Source: Rhyzopertha dominica (Eukaryota; Arthropoda; Insecta; Coleoptera; Bostrichidae). From it: a DNA stretch of 64,000 bases. Both the position numbers and the translations under genes were made by a program. This document shows, in pieces, positions 20,331 through 32,449 of this stretch. The notes below the pieces were generated by a model, which was not told the DNA's origin, made no database searches, and worked only from the letters and a program-made list of their open reading frames with translations. The stretch spans positions 42,155,786 to 42,219,785 of the forward strand of contig QCXZ01000041.1 in the NCBI GenBank assembly GCA_025024175.1, written 5' to 3'. Within the stretch, counting starts at the first letter, position 1. Every line of letters starts with the position of its first letter.

Positions 20331-21385
20331 TCAGGGGTGCATAAGTATAACCCCTGTATAATTTAATAACGGGCTAGTCCACCTTTTTTCCAACTAACTC
20401 AAAAATTCTCGTATTCGTATTATCAACCAATTTTTTTAGTATTTCGAGTTCCAATTTTCCCCAAACTTCCTACAAAGAAATTTTGAATTTGCTAATGGTA
20501 GCTATTGTCTGTTGTCTTTGTATACTCGGTGAATCAAGATTCCAGAAGAGTTTTATATATAATTCATATCCGGGGAGCAAGCAGATCGCTCTAAAAAGTC
20601 GATATTTTCATCCCCAAACCATGCCATCGCATCTTTGTTTACGTGTATTCGCGCATTGTCATGTTGGTATATAAACTGGTTGGAGTTATCTTCACTTGAA
20701 AATGGCAATAAACGATTTCCCTTACCCTTCTTTGGTAACGGCTCCCTACGCCATGAGAGTACTTCCCCAAAATTCCTCTTATTCAGCAATTTAGCCTCTT
20801 TAAGCGAATCTCACTAATAACAAAACCAACTGGACCATCTGGCGAAACTTTACTTCGTCCGAATGAATAACCTGAAATACGCTTGAAACGCAGAATAAAC
20901 CCAGGAAGAAATAAAAATTAAATTCGTGCAAATGTCGTGAATTACATTATCCCTGGTCGGGTCCATATTCCGCTTCCAATTGAGGGAGAATTTTTGCCAG
21001 ACAGTAAGCGTACTCTTCTTATACTCCATCGCTCCACATTCTTCACTTATTCGTTTGCAAGTTTTTAAGCTGTTACTGGCAATAGCAACAATTTTTCTTG
21101 CACTTCTAAGCGAAGTGTTCTTTTTCGGGTCTTCTTAGCGGGGTTTTTTAGGTAATTTAACACAACTTTTCGTGACCGATTACTTTGGAGCACTTTCACG
21201 TCGACTTAGCCCTTCTTGAAAAGCCAAAATTTTACCCTTCTCAAACTCAGATAAAAGTAAGACTTGTACCTCAGAAAGTTGTTTTAAACTACCTAAATGC
21301 TTAATTCATTCCCTTAAAGATTAACGTAGATACGCCCTAGATTAGGGTTAAGGCTATAGTTATTTATGGTCACCAGGGTATAATA
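20330..21385 (-). mobile_element. Tc1-like transposon relic
   Basis: Reading leftward from about 21,290: LSEVQVLLLSEFEKGKILAF and EGLSRRESA, the Tc1 N-terminal helix-turn-helix. Then, at 20,553-20,789, IYQHDNARIHVNKDAMAWF and IDFLERSACSPDMNYI, the second catalytic D block and the (W)xARSPDLNPI block, with the expected glutamate region lost to a stop. Possible degenerate TIRs are caggggtgcataagtataac at 20,333 and a similar inverted stretch at about 21,350-21,375. Several frameshifts make it inactive. Confidence 0.75.
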
Positions 21386-21821
21386 TTTAGTTGTTACAAA
21401 TAATGAGAGGAAAGCTGATTTTGCCATCTTTGACTACTATGTGAAGTGGTTTACTATCTGGCACATAATCTCACGTTAGAAGTAAGTAACCTTTTTTTGC
21501 GTCGTGGTTTCCTGTAAACTCTCATATTGTACTGCTATGTTCTGAAAAAAAGTTTATTCCGAAAGCTCAGCATTTTACAAAGAGCCTGCTTGTTACCTTT
21601 TATATAAACACTCAGAAATAATATTCTGCTTACAAGCCTCCTGCAGCTCTTAGGCAATTTCTGTTTTCTATTTGGCACCAAAGCATTTTCATCAATACTT
21701 CATCGTTTCTTCCTGTACTATTTTTTTAAGTGGTAAAGTGCTTCCACTTGTATTGTATTGGCTTAGGTTTTCACGGTCAGCGTTCAGCGGGTTGGATAGC
21801 CGTTGTCCATGTCTTCGTTTG

Positions 21822-21872
21822 TCTCCAGACGTTTCGCCTATTGTAATGGCAGGCATCTTCATTGATGAGCTT
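21822..21872 (-). mobile_element. PLE 3' tail signature
   Basis: On the minus strand: ATGAAGAT, then stem GCCT / AGGC, GAAACGTC and TGG. It is the same architecture as the other PLE tails in the window. No PLE protein is recognised next to it, so this is a solo end. Confidence 0.45.
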
Positions 21873-21885
21873 GAGTATTCCGTAA

Positions 21886-24226
21886 GTGCATAGTGGTATT
21901 GACTAATTTGTGGACATATATCAAACATTTAGTTGAAATAAACGATTAAATCTTGAAAAAAATTATACAATATCCTCTCGTCCTTGGTGTCTAATATGCT
22001 ATTTTAATTTCACAATTGCTAACTGAGCTAGTAAAGAATCACCAATTAACTTTCCAACGAGCCGCCCATGGTAGCCACCAAGCGTTTCGACAGTCGATTG
22101 TTCTGGCGTTCTGGGTTCCATTGGGCGTCTGCGTTTCTGATTCACTGATCGACGGGATGCCCGCGGCACCCCATACGCCACCCCCTAATTCACAGTATTC
22201 TAGGGAATCCGTGATAAAAATGGTCGTTTTATAAAATGAGGGTCGGTACTCGGAGTGGACGACACAGATTGCGAAACGGAACGGACTCCAAAAATATAAA
22301 GAAGGGTCGAGTGGCCATCATGTGACTGGATAAGGGAAATTAGGTGCTACGTGAAGAGGAATGATGCGGTGCCGTAGCACTTTTTTATGTGGAAAAGTCG
22401 CGTTTTACGGCCTGTTGGAAATGTGAATTGCCGTGATTTTTCGGGGAATATGCACAGCATTAATGAATTCAATTTAAACTGGCATTAAATATGAAAAACA
22501 GATTTGCGCGGATTTGGTTTTATTTTGCGATGTTTAATCAGCTGTGTCGAATGCATTATTTCAAAATAAATCATTAATTTGGTATTGTTGATGTACGCTA
22601 GAATTTTAATTAGTCGTGCACAGAACGTTGTTGTTTCAGACTTATCCATTTGAGGTCAGTTTGGTCTGTTACTAAATAACTAAAGTTAGACAGATAATTT
22701 ATCGATGTTTTATCGAATATAATTGTAAATTTTGAGTTTAGCACCTTTTAACACGATTAAAATACACAGTACGTGAGAATAAATTCTTACGTTATACATC
22801 TACGTAAGCATATAAAACAGTAACGTAGACACAAATTTTACGTAAATGTTTGTTTATAATATGTAGGTGCTTTTGGAATCAGAATCACGCGTAAATAATC
22901 ATTTCCATTTGAATGATTTCTGGTATTTATTTTCATATCCAAAGGAAAGTAATGAACCTTACTATACATTAAATTAATTTATGTAATTACAAACTTGTTA
23001 ACGCCAATGATGCGATTATTACATCTCTTCAGTTTCTTAATATCAGCAAATCCATCTTCATCCATCAGTACCTCAGAGATCATATTTTTTTTGTTTTTCA
23101 TATCAATAACGTTATATGTACGAGTTCGGTAACTTTATTTACGCACTAGTACCTTGAATTTAGTATACTACCATTCCAACAGTAGTAATTCATTTAGCCG
23201 CTGTTCAAAATGCTACACGTCAGTTAGAACATTTTTATAACACATCTTTTCAAAACGGACTTCCGTCTGCGTGTACATGGTGAGTTGTATACTGTCCAAC
23301 GAAATGTCCAGAAGAGTTTAGAGCCATATCCATGTCTATTGTGGAACTTTCCTGAATATTTGAGCACAACAAACCTACTGACAACCGCTCGAACGTCGGT
23401 CTGGTTGCCTAATTCGCAGACGCTGGTTTCGCCACATCGTAATAATAAAAATAACAATAATAAATTGCCTTTAATGCCATTTAATATTCGTTCGGTAAAA
23501 ACAGCAAATAAGTTGCAGCTGCTCTTCCATTCAAACCCTTTAGTTAAACTATACTGTTTGTATTTATTAGCCTCTTTTGAAACCACATTCCCTACAGTTA
23601 CCTGAGAGCTTTAGCCAGCTAATATCTCACCTCGTGTGTACTATTTACAATATCGCAATAATGTTTGCCAATTAATTACATATGCATTATCAGCCCTTGC
23701 ATTGACTTCAACACAAATGGCCCAGAAAACTGACGATGGTGGATTGTTATCGAATATGTCTTTTACGCAATTCAACCTCGGATGTTATAATATGTTGATT
23801 GTCTCTTAATAACATTAATTAGCCATAATGGAATATTTGCGCACTTGTAGTAAAAACAGCTGTTTCGCTAAGCCTTTCGCTCGGTGCGTAACCGGTATTC
23901 AAATTCAGAACTGCCCGCGCTCGCTCCGTCGGGCTATTTAATGGGCGCGCCAGGAAAAAAGGCGGACGTGTTGGGGACAATTGTCGCGAGACAAATAAAT
24001 AATTGGCCTGCCCGCCGTTATCCATGGTCGCAATTTCAGGTTAGCGCGACGAATAAGTTTATTAACTCAGCCCATCCCTGCGGTTTACTCCGTTCAAATT
24101 ATGGACGATAGATTCCTTAGGTGCGGCTTCGTTCCTGGCGCGCACTATATATCCCCATCCAGAAGCGACACCTTCCAGAAGCTGTTGAACTTCGCGAAGG
24201 ATCGATTATAGATTTATCTGGAGAGT
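21886..24226. other. No gene seen; two G+C-richer islands
   Basis: Mostly A+T-rich intron. Bases about 22,010-22,450 and about 23,820-24,200 are clearly less A+T-rich and free of named repeats, so they are candidates for conserved non-coding or regulatory sequence. Short open frames there have no recognisable domains. Confidence 0.3.
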
Positions 24227-24537
24227 ATTAAAGTCGCTAGATAGATAAAGTACCGCAATAGTCCGCCATTTTAGGGCAAAATAGTGCCGGGAAAATTAAA
24301 TATTTATAAAGGAGCTAGAGAGGGAACCAAACTATCAAACTTGAGCTTAAGGATTAGAGAACTGGCAGATATCAGGCTCTGATGCAATGTTGTTTGACTT
24401 TATATCTGACAGTTTTATAATCTTTAATGTTAAAAACTTGATTAGTTTAGTTCCTTCTCCCATCTCTTGCCAACATTTTGCTCTAAAATGGCGGACAATT
24501 GAGGTACTTTATCTATCTAGGGACTTTAGAGAGTATC
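24227..24537. mobile_element. TA-flanked MITE with about 50-bp TIRs
   Basis: The ends read AAGTCGCTAGATAGATAAAG on the left and the inverted AAGTCCCTAGATAGATAAAG on the right. Both continue through GTACC-CAAT to GTCCGCCATTTTAG, with a TA on each outer flank. It is about 310 bp with no coding capacity. TA duplication points to Tc1/mariner (inference). A further single terminus of the same family sits at 38,126 beside a transposase relic. Confidence 0.75.
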
Positions 24538-26724
24538 GGCATTTCCTGCCATCTGTCTGTAGCTAGTATCATTACTTGCACTGTCCTACTATACCGTATC
24601 TATAAGCCTGCAACTCCGGTCCACAGATGTCGCTGGTTCTGCAACAGTATTTACACGGCATATAAGATGATAATAACAAACTCATAATAGGTGTCAATTT
24701 CCTTGAAAAGATTGTATTTGGAATATTTAAAAATATAGAACAAACACCTCCGCGTTTCATCGCAGTTTTGTGGTCGCACTGGATAGTCAGTGGCGGTTGT
24801 TATAGTTAATGTAATAGTTTATCTCGCACCCATGATGAACCATCTTTTCTCGCAACCTAGGAATGAACTGACTCCATTTTAAAAACTATTGAAGTGGTCC
24901 ATGAATTGTATTCGAATGCTTTTTTCTTTTATGTGGGCGTGCAGTTTAATCGTAACTGTTGGAATAATTACGAAAATTAAAGGTGTCATTAATCTTAAGG
25001 TCTCAAATTATTACAGTTTGCAACATATTGCACGTTGTGGTAATTACAGGTAACATCAATCCAGTCTGTTGAACTGTAAATTGCCGTTATTACCATAAAT
25101 TTGTGGAATTACAGACAGCACCCCAATACACAATGTATCCACCGATTATTCGGTAGTTACGCAAAACAATGTCGCATTGACGCAGATGGCCGCTGACGAT
25201 AACATTGACGTATAGGGCTGCAAGTAGACACGTAAGCGTTGTAGGTGTATGCCACGAGTACACAATTTTAGCTTATCTTCATTGACGGGGTGGCCCTGTA
25301 AGCTCGCATGCTGCCTGCTTTATGACACTCATAAATATCGGCCCTCTATCTACCGTGGGGTATAACAAATTTTATTGCTCATCGGGGTTTTTGAGGGCAG
25401 CAGTTGTGCTGGGGTAATGAGGGATCATTGTCGGAAGCACGTCGATGAGTATCTTGCTGGAAAAAAAACAATGGCGGCCGTTGAGCGAACGATTTGATGG
25501 ATAATTTGGTAATAATGGAGCAAGCTGATAAAAGAGAGGATGATATATTGTTTTAAAAGAACTTCAAAATGATAGGTGTCAGCGAGGCAAAATAATACAT
25601 GTGATCGTGATTTAGAGAGACATTATATTGTGTCAGCTTAAAAATTGACTTCCTGTAGGTATGTAACTCGACTGTTTCAATTTTGATTTGATCTCGAGTT
25701 TTGTAAAAAAAACTACTAAAGAACCATGTTGTTTTGAAATCGAAATGCCAGAAACTGGTGCTTAAAGAGCATCGGCTGACGTCACACCGCATATAATCCG
25801 CGTATCGCTTAGTGCTGTTCTCGTTCATGTGGGTTTGTCGCCTCCATATAAGTAGCTTTATTTAAGTTTCATTACTTCATTATGTACGTTAGTTAGTATA
25901 CTTGTGAACTGATAGATATGTACGGAGCAGAAAATATGCGCAGAAAGGTCTGCAAATACACAAAACTACCAAATAAATTGGAGTAGCTGCATAACTGCTC
26001 GACAAAATGGCCTAAAGTAGCAAGAGGTGATATGCCCTAATTGAAAGACAATTTTTTTGTTATCAAGATCATTTTAATGTAAGATTATGCTTGACAAATG
26101 GATACGCCTCTGATCACTATCCTTTACCGTGATGACGTATAATAAATTCAGTTCCACAAACATGACTGTGGTATTTGAGGAAGCGCTAACTTACCATATA
26201 CTCGTTATCTTCACTTAACTCTTCACCTGTTTTCAACTTGCTATCACAACCTAATTCGAATAGTGAACTTCATGTGGTTAAAACACAAACATAAAACAAA
26301 CATGTACTTTTTATGGTAATTCTCAAATAACTTACAAGCTTTCACCGGCCGAGTCTTAACATTTTCACCTGATGGCATGCACTAGTCTGGTGAGGTTTAT
26401 ATGAGGAGTGACGTCACAACCAATGCGCTGTCGTTTCGGTTGTCTCTTTAAATCTGACTGGGTACCTGGATTTTTGTAACTANAATACTTTGTTCAAACG
26501 GTTTTATATGATGATTAAATCAGTGTTTGGACTCAGCACTACCCTTTTCCAAATGGCTGTGGTTGAACTTAATGTTTAAACAAGTCATCGTTCGTTGTCA
26601 AAGTAAATGCGATTTTTTATACAGTTTTCTTAATGGGACGCGTATTTGTTCAGCTTGATCATTTGTATAGAACAGGACCGATGTTAACGATACTTGAAGT
26701 GCTTTCGAAAAAATAAGGTTTTAT
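24538..26724. other. No gene seen; contains two ACGTCA-type sites
   Basis: Intron without a recognised element. TGACGTCA occurs near 25,779 and 26,411, the same octamer found inside both ends of the THAP elements, so 25,735-26,470 may be a diverged relative; no THAP coding was found. Bases 25,090-25,520 are G+C-richer. The open frame at 25,553-25,828 (minus) shows no domain. Confidence 0.3.
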
Positions 26725-27981
26725 AATTGGGTATTTTCACTTTTTTTTTGAAAACTACGTAAAATGAATCTTGAAGTGCATATATATCGTACGCAATGTT
26801 AAAAAAACAAAAAAAATATTTGTAGGTAGAGAATTTCAGGTCTGAAATTCGAATCTTAGGAGTCACCGCCAAAACGCTTCTATCCAAGGTTATTCAACTC
26901 GTGACGTCAAGTGTCATGTAAACATTACCGAGGAGCGTGCTGTTTAAAGGTGTAGTATCATTCTTGTATTGGAAAAGCTTTTGTGTGGTGTTTATTGAAA
27001 GGACGGTGTAAGAGGTCGCACCAAAAAGTGATTTGTGTAGATTTACATGCATCTATTATGTATGGAAAACAAAACAAGTGTTATTTTGTACATGGTTGTA
27101 AAAGTACTTCAGTCAGTACAGCTAACAAAATTTTTGTAACCGTTCCACGAGGTTATCAACGTATGAAAAAGTTGTTTAAGGTCCCTAGACGTGATATGCC
27201 GAAATCGCAAAGTTTGTTTTTCTGTTGTGAAGATCATCTTAATTCTTACTGTAAGTTTTATTATTCTTTTTGGGGTTATAAGTGTTTACCATTCAGTTTC
27301 CATTTTGTTATAGCTTGAAGAGGATATGAAAAATTATATGCGTTTTAAGTTGATAGAGGAAAATCTTATAATAATGAACGACGTTATTCCCCATATATTC
27401 TCGACTGTTAGCCAGACCGGAAACGAGCCGCAACAGCACCGAAAATAGATGGCAATTTATGTTTATTCTGACCTCTAAAATAAATGTCAAGTTTAGGGTA
27501 CATTTTTGATTCTTACATTTTTATGTTTACAAATAGTATGTTTCCAACAACCCACTGTGATAAAATTTTCAATGCTACGTTAATTTGATAAAAAGTTCAC
27601 TTATGCTGTTGCTTTTACGTTCCTCATCGCCGCCGCGTTGAACCGCTCGTCGCTGTACACAAATTCCATAACAATGAACATGCCTTCAGAAGTCGTAACT
27701 CGTAAGTATTTCACTTTTTCTTGGCATATTTTAATTCGCTTGTCACAAAATGAACGCAAACCACAAACTGATAAATTGACGCGCTGACCCCAGATGTAAA
27801 CAAGCGGCCAATATGTTGGCGTTTTGGCGGTCCCTTTAAATATTCACATTTTTAATATTAAAAATTCACCTTACGATCCATTTTTTTCGAATTTATACGC
27901 TATTACAGCTGTTTTGTGGATTAGATGGTACCTATTAATATGCCATTTAATAAAATATAAATACATGGCAAATACCCAATT
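26725..27981 (+). mobile_element. THAP-domain DNA transposon, copy 2 (non-autonomous)
   Basis: Its termini AATTGGGTATT at 26,725 and the inverse ending at 27,981 match copy 1. The whole 1,257 bp aligns with 4420-5720 in reverse orientation. It contains a THAP frame, an intron-like gap and a second exon-like block, then a non-coding right half with a short conserved stretch (about 27,660-27,730). No DDE-type catalytic domain is visible. The flanks show no clear target duplication. Confidence 0.72.
26983..27440 (+). pseudogene. THAP zinc-finger gene remnant (copy 2)
   Basis: Block 1 (26,983-about 27,250) gives NKCYFVHGCKSTS with C33 and C38, then FVTVPRGYQRMKKLFKVP and FFCCEDHLN with C82 and H85, a complete C2CH THAP set. 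A gt...ag interval (about 27,253-27,312) precedes block 2 with EEDMKNYMRFKLIEENL and DVIPHIF, equivalent to the VPxxF motif that closes THAP domains. Direct joining at gtaag / ttatag leaves the frame broken, so this copy is probably dead. THAP domains give DNA-end recognition in P-element transposases; a host THAP gene is less likely because it is duplicated with transposon-like ends. Confidence 0.68.
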
Positions 27982-28317
27982 GGCGCTTGTATCATGATTT
28001 TTTTAATGAAGCGACATATGTTAAAATGTTACGTCAAAGTCATAGGCGATTCCACGTTATTGTTGTGGGCACTAAAAGCGCAGGAAATTTAAAGAAAGAA
28101 ACCTATCTCAACTTGGCGGTGACACATCTCATACCAATGCTTGTTATGTCATTGTTGTTTTCGTGCTGCTGCCGAATACACGTGTTCTATTCGAGCTTGT
28201 TGTGTTGTGCATTCTTAGCAAATTGTTGCACCAGTTAGGGTATTTTATTAAGCTTTTTCTTCGGTTTGTAGGATAACTTAAGTAAGTTTTATATTTACAT
28301 GACGTACAGATCTCAGA

Positions 28318-28535
28318 TGTAAACAAGCGGCCATTTACAAGACACCTGGCGTCACGGCCGATATGTTTGCGTTTTGGCGGTCACTTTAAATATTCACATT
28401 TTGATACATTAAAAATACACCTTAAGATACATTTTTTCGATTTTATAAGCTGTCACAACTGTTTTGTGTATTAGACGCTACCTATTAATACGCAATTTAA
28501 TTAAATATACCTAAATAGATGGCAAATACCCAATT
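28318..28535 (+). mobile_element. THAP element, right-end fragment (copy 3)
   Basis: Bases from atgtaaacaagcggcc to gcaaatacccaatt repeat the right end of copy 2 (27,795-27,981), 340 bp further on in the same orientation. It keeps the segment agacacctggcgtcacgg found in copy 1 but lost in copy 2, so it is an independent copy and not a simple local duplication of copy 2. Confidence 0.7.
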
Positions 28536-29955
28536 GGTGTGGCTTCTTCTTAAGTGTGTGATGTCAAAACATTATACAAGTACCTCCATGCATACCTTTT
28601 ATTTGCAGTACGTTACTCCTTTGATTTGCTGTAGCAGTATTTTGTAATTTTATATCACAGACACAAGTATCTCATTAATGTGTTGTGCCTTCTTCAGTTC
28701 GTAACAGAGCATCAACTTGTGACAAACTTTATACGAATATCCTCCTTAACTTGTATTTTATTAGGCTTTGTTCTTCTTCAGCGTATGACATTAAATTTTA
28801 CTGCAGTAGCTTTTCCACAAAACTGTATACAAGTAGCATCTTAGACTTATGTTTTTTCATTAAAGTAAATATTGTTCCGAATTAGTTTGTCTTGAAACTC
28901 TGAAGAAAAACTGAAAAGTTTGAAACAGTACTCTAAATTAGTTATTAAATTCTGTCAAACAACCAACTGCTTTAATTTACTCTTCTGAATGACCGTTCTT
29001 AGATCTGAATTTTGTCACCTCTACACAACACGGTAATATATCAAATTTTACGTTTAGAAAATTNAACTAAAATTACAGCTTANAATTTTTTTAATATCCT
29101 GAAAGCTTCATAAGCTAACACACATTTTNTGTCGAAATTAAAAGTGCATGTATACTCTTATACTGTAGTATCTCTTTCGGTTAAAGATNATCTCGTATAA
29201 AGANCCAAATGTGGGAGACCCTTTATTACAGTTCGAGTTTTTATGATGGTGGTTTCTTCAGTAATTTATGGAACAAATTCAAAATCAGGAATATATAAAA
29301 TGAATCCGACCATTTTGGCGTTTTAAATTTTTGAATACAATTGCGTCGTTATTATATAGGTAACATATTATTTTATACATAAGTATTGTAGTTATTCTTT
29401 GTCATTCGGAATGTATTTTTGGGCAGAAGAAAATCCACTAATACAAGCTTTGTTGTTCAGACATAAAAATAGATTAAAATAATAAATACCCATTAGGGAA
29501 CAGCAGAAGCCGGTAATTCACCCCCACTAGTTCCGTCTGGCTCCCGTAGGGGACTCGTCTTTTGTTAACGTGTGCAATTCACATAAAGGGCAACAATGAA
29601 AACGTCCCCGCTGAAGTTATAGGTGCATTAGGTTGCATATTGAATTTCAGGAACCCCCGGGCTAGTTTTAGCATACATTAAACAATGAATAATGAACGTG
29701 CGTTTTGTAAAGCTGTGAATCTGAATAATTCGCAGGGATATAGTTCCCATAATAATGTGTAAATGTTTATCTTCGTAACGTCAGTCGTATTTATTATGGT
29801 GCAATTAAATACTCTAATTATAATTGAACATGTTTTCTTTGTACATTCTAATCCAGCCAGAGGTTGAAATATGGTATCCGTTAAAATATTACAATGTGCG
29901 TTCACTCACTCGTCCACTCTAAAGTTGTTGGAATATAAAGGTTTTGTTAGATCTA
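28536..29955. other. No gene seen; A+T-rich intron with ambiguous bases
   Basis: No recognisable repeat or coding sequence. Ambiguous bases cluster between 29,064 and 29,204, a sign of poor read support. Confidence 0.35.
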
Positions 29956-30872
29956 TTAAGAGGGGCGTTTACCTAGAGCGAAGCGGGTCATTTTAAGCAC
30001 CTACCGTTTTACATTTTACCGAGTTATTCGAAACTTTTTCGAAGTGAAATTTCGACATGGCAATGACAAAAGATGTAGCTACAACGTGGAGTTCGAGTTT
30101 TTTCTGAATTTGATACAGTAATGTAAAATATTTGTTGTTATATTTTGCTTAAAAATGCGTATTTTTGGCAAGCTATATCTCGAAAACTAAGGCACATAAA
30201 CGAAAAATTCGAACTCCACGTTGTAGCTACATATTTCTTTGTACACTACCAAAAACATGAGCACGATAGATAAGTAAAAACATTAAAAAAATCTAAAACC
30301 GCAAACCCTTTCGCACGAGTCCGTCAAGAGAGCTGAATGTGAATGCCCATCCCCACCAGATCCGTCGCGTGGTATCCAGAGATCAGTGAGGCTTAGACAC
30401 AAACCTGTCGGGAATGATCGTGCGGTATACGATTTATTCGGATATGACCGGATTTCTGTGCTTTTATGTCTAAATACACGTGACAAGTTTAATGTTAAAA
30501 GCTCTTTCACATTAATTTACTGTCTGCCGAAGCAATGGGAAGGCGGAATGAAAATTATTATAAAAGTTTCTCCAGAAATCATAGTCGACATGCAGTTAAA
30601 ATGAAATGTTATATAGTTCATATTTACAGAAATAAATGGATTATTCCATAATTTGAATAACCTGGTATAATATCATAGTAAGTTACTAATATCATGCTTA
30701 CTTTTTTATGCGCAGGTTACAGTCAGCAATTTTCCGAATATTAGTTTAGCCCGTCTGATCTATGCGTGATTTCAACCTATCGGCTACCCCTCTTACGTCC
30801 CATGTCCCGCTGGTAACATGGGTTGCATAGTTTACATTTTGCCCGATCGCTCCAAGTAAATGCCCCTCTTAA
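29956..30872. mobile_element. TTAA-bounded element with inverted termini
   Basis: The left end reads TTAAGAGGGGCGTTTACCTA (29,956) and the right end, inverted, TTAAGAGGGGCATTTACTTG (from 30,872). Both continue with GAGCGA and a G/C-rich run. Length is 917 bp. TTAA at both ends could be a piggyBac-type target duplication, or simply part of the repeat. No transposase is present. An internal palindrome lies at 30,072-30,236. Confidence 0.68.
30072..30236. repeat. Internal palindrome (about 31-bp arms)
   Basis: The arm atgtagctacaacgtggagt (30,073) is repeated inverted at about 30,206-30,236, with about 100 bp between the arms. It may be a small MITE nested in the TTAA element or its own secondary structure. 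Confidence 0.6.
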
Positions 30873-30929
30873 GAAAATACTCGTTAAAGAGGCATTCTAT
30901 TCTGAAAATGATTACTTGCTTTTTTAAAT

Positions 30930-32445
30930 GGGAAGGGGGGTTAAAAGGCACATCATTGAAAAGGATATTTTATCCTGATTTCAAAAATGTATCAATCACA
31001 CTTGTACAATTTATTGCTTCTGAGTTGAGAAACGTGTAAGTACAATAATTGAGCCTGACAAGGAACGAAAAGGATGAAAGCAATTTTTTATCGCTAAAAT
31101 GGACAAAAACGTCAGGTATTACCGTGTTCGTCTAGTTTGATCAATTTATTGCGAATAGGGTACCCTAAAAGTAAAAAAAGGAAAACATGATTCCGTGAAA
31201 AATGCAGTATTTTTTCAGATTTACACTACAGGAGATGCTCAATTTCTTAATTTCTGCCCTGATACGTCCTATTAAATCTTCTGCAGCATAAATACGATTT
31301 TTCAGATATCCCTACAGGAAAAAATCAAGCGGCGTGAGATCAGGGGAAGGTGCTGGGCATTCTATCAGTCCACGCCTACCAATCCGTCTGTCTGAAAATA
31401 TCGCATTCAAATATCCACAAACGTTGACTGCAAAATGGGGCAATGCACCATCATGCTAAAACCATATCTGTTTAGAAGGACGCGCAGCATTTTCACGATT
31501 AGGGAACAAGCGAATAAGTTCTGGTACCTATAATGTGTTCGCGCAGAGCTGCAAATATTTGGCCGCATTCAAATTGAAAATGAAGAAATACCTAATAATG
31601 TGCTCACCGATAATACCACACCAGACATTCACTTTTTGAGGGTGTTGTGTGTGGACTTGTTCCATCCAATGGGGATTTGTGTCCGACCAATATCTGCAAT
31701 TTTGTCTATTCACATTACCATTGGGGCAAAAAGTCGCTTCATCAGAAAACATAATCCAATTTAAACTTNATCNATGNTGTTTGTAGTAGTTTCGCAAAAT
31801 TATATCCTGCGATTGAAATCATCTTCGCTCAGTTCTTGTAATAAGTGAATTTTGTATGGATGAAACTTCTCTTTTTATAAATTTTCTGAACAAATCTTCT
31901 GCTAATATGGTAAGTTAGAGCACGCTGTTGTACGGAACACTTGGAATTCTCTTGGGCATCTAAAAGGACATTCAAGCTACTTTCTTTACTCGTAGCAACC
32001 TTTGGACGTCCTAGTTTTTGACGATTTTTAACACCGGCGGTTTCGTCAAAACGTTGCAACGTTTCAATAACTGTTGATCCGGCAATTTTTCACGATCTTC
32101 ATGAATTGCATTGTAGCGTGCAACTACTTCCGAATAACTTCGCCTTCTATCTCCATAATCAATCATCATCAAAATTTCGACGCGATCGTGTTCAGCTAAC
32201 TGAGACATTGCGATTGCAAGTAACAGAGTGAATGAAAATTATCACTAATCACGAAGAAAATGGAGACACCCGGATAACCAATATAGTTTTTATACCAAAG
32301 TTTTTTTGCAAGATATAAGTTTGTTATAACACTTTTCTCAACTCCGAAGCAATAAATTGTACAAGCGTGATACATCTTTGAAATCAGGTAAAAATATGTT
32401 TTTCAATGAGGTTCCTTTTGACCTGAAAAATGCAACTTGCGCCCA
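30930..32445. mobile_element. Inverted-repeat element hosting a mariner copy
   Basis: About 110 bp at 30,935-31,045 are inverted at about 32,335-32,445. Both arms contain ctgatttcaaa, then gtatca, acaatttattgctt and gagttgagaaa. The interior is largely a separate mariner-like transposon (about 31,150-32,275), so the two are nested. The outer ends of the host element are not defined. Confidence 0.6.
31150..32275 (-). mobile_element. Mariner-like transposon relic
   Basis: Its start on the minus strand is marked by a GGTGTCTCC-type terminus at about 32,258-32,273. The protein runs leftward: MSQLAEHDRVEILMMIDYGD (32,208), then KNRQKLGRPKVATSKE, then FSDEATFCPNGNVNRQNCRY and WSDTNPHW near 31,700-31,755 (first catalytic D) with KVNVWCGIIG. 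Next comes HDGALPHFAVNV (second D) and finally CPAPSPDLTPLDFFL with GYLKNRIYA near 31,300-31,340 (final D). The complete order of an IS630/mariner DD(D/E) transposase with an N-terminal domain like those annotated DUF4817 in insects is present but broken by frameshifts and Ns. Confidence 0.82.
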
Positions 32446-32449
32446 TATA

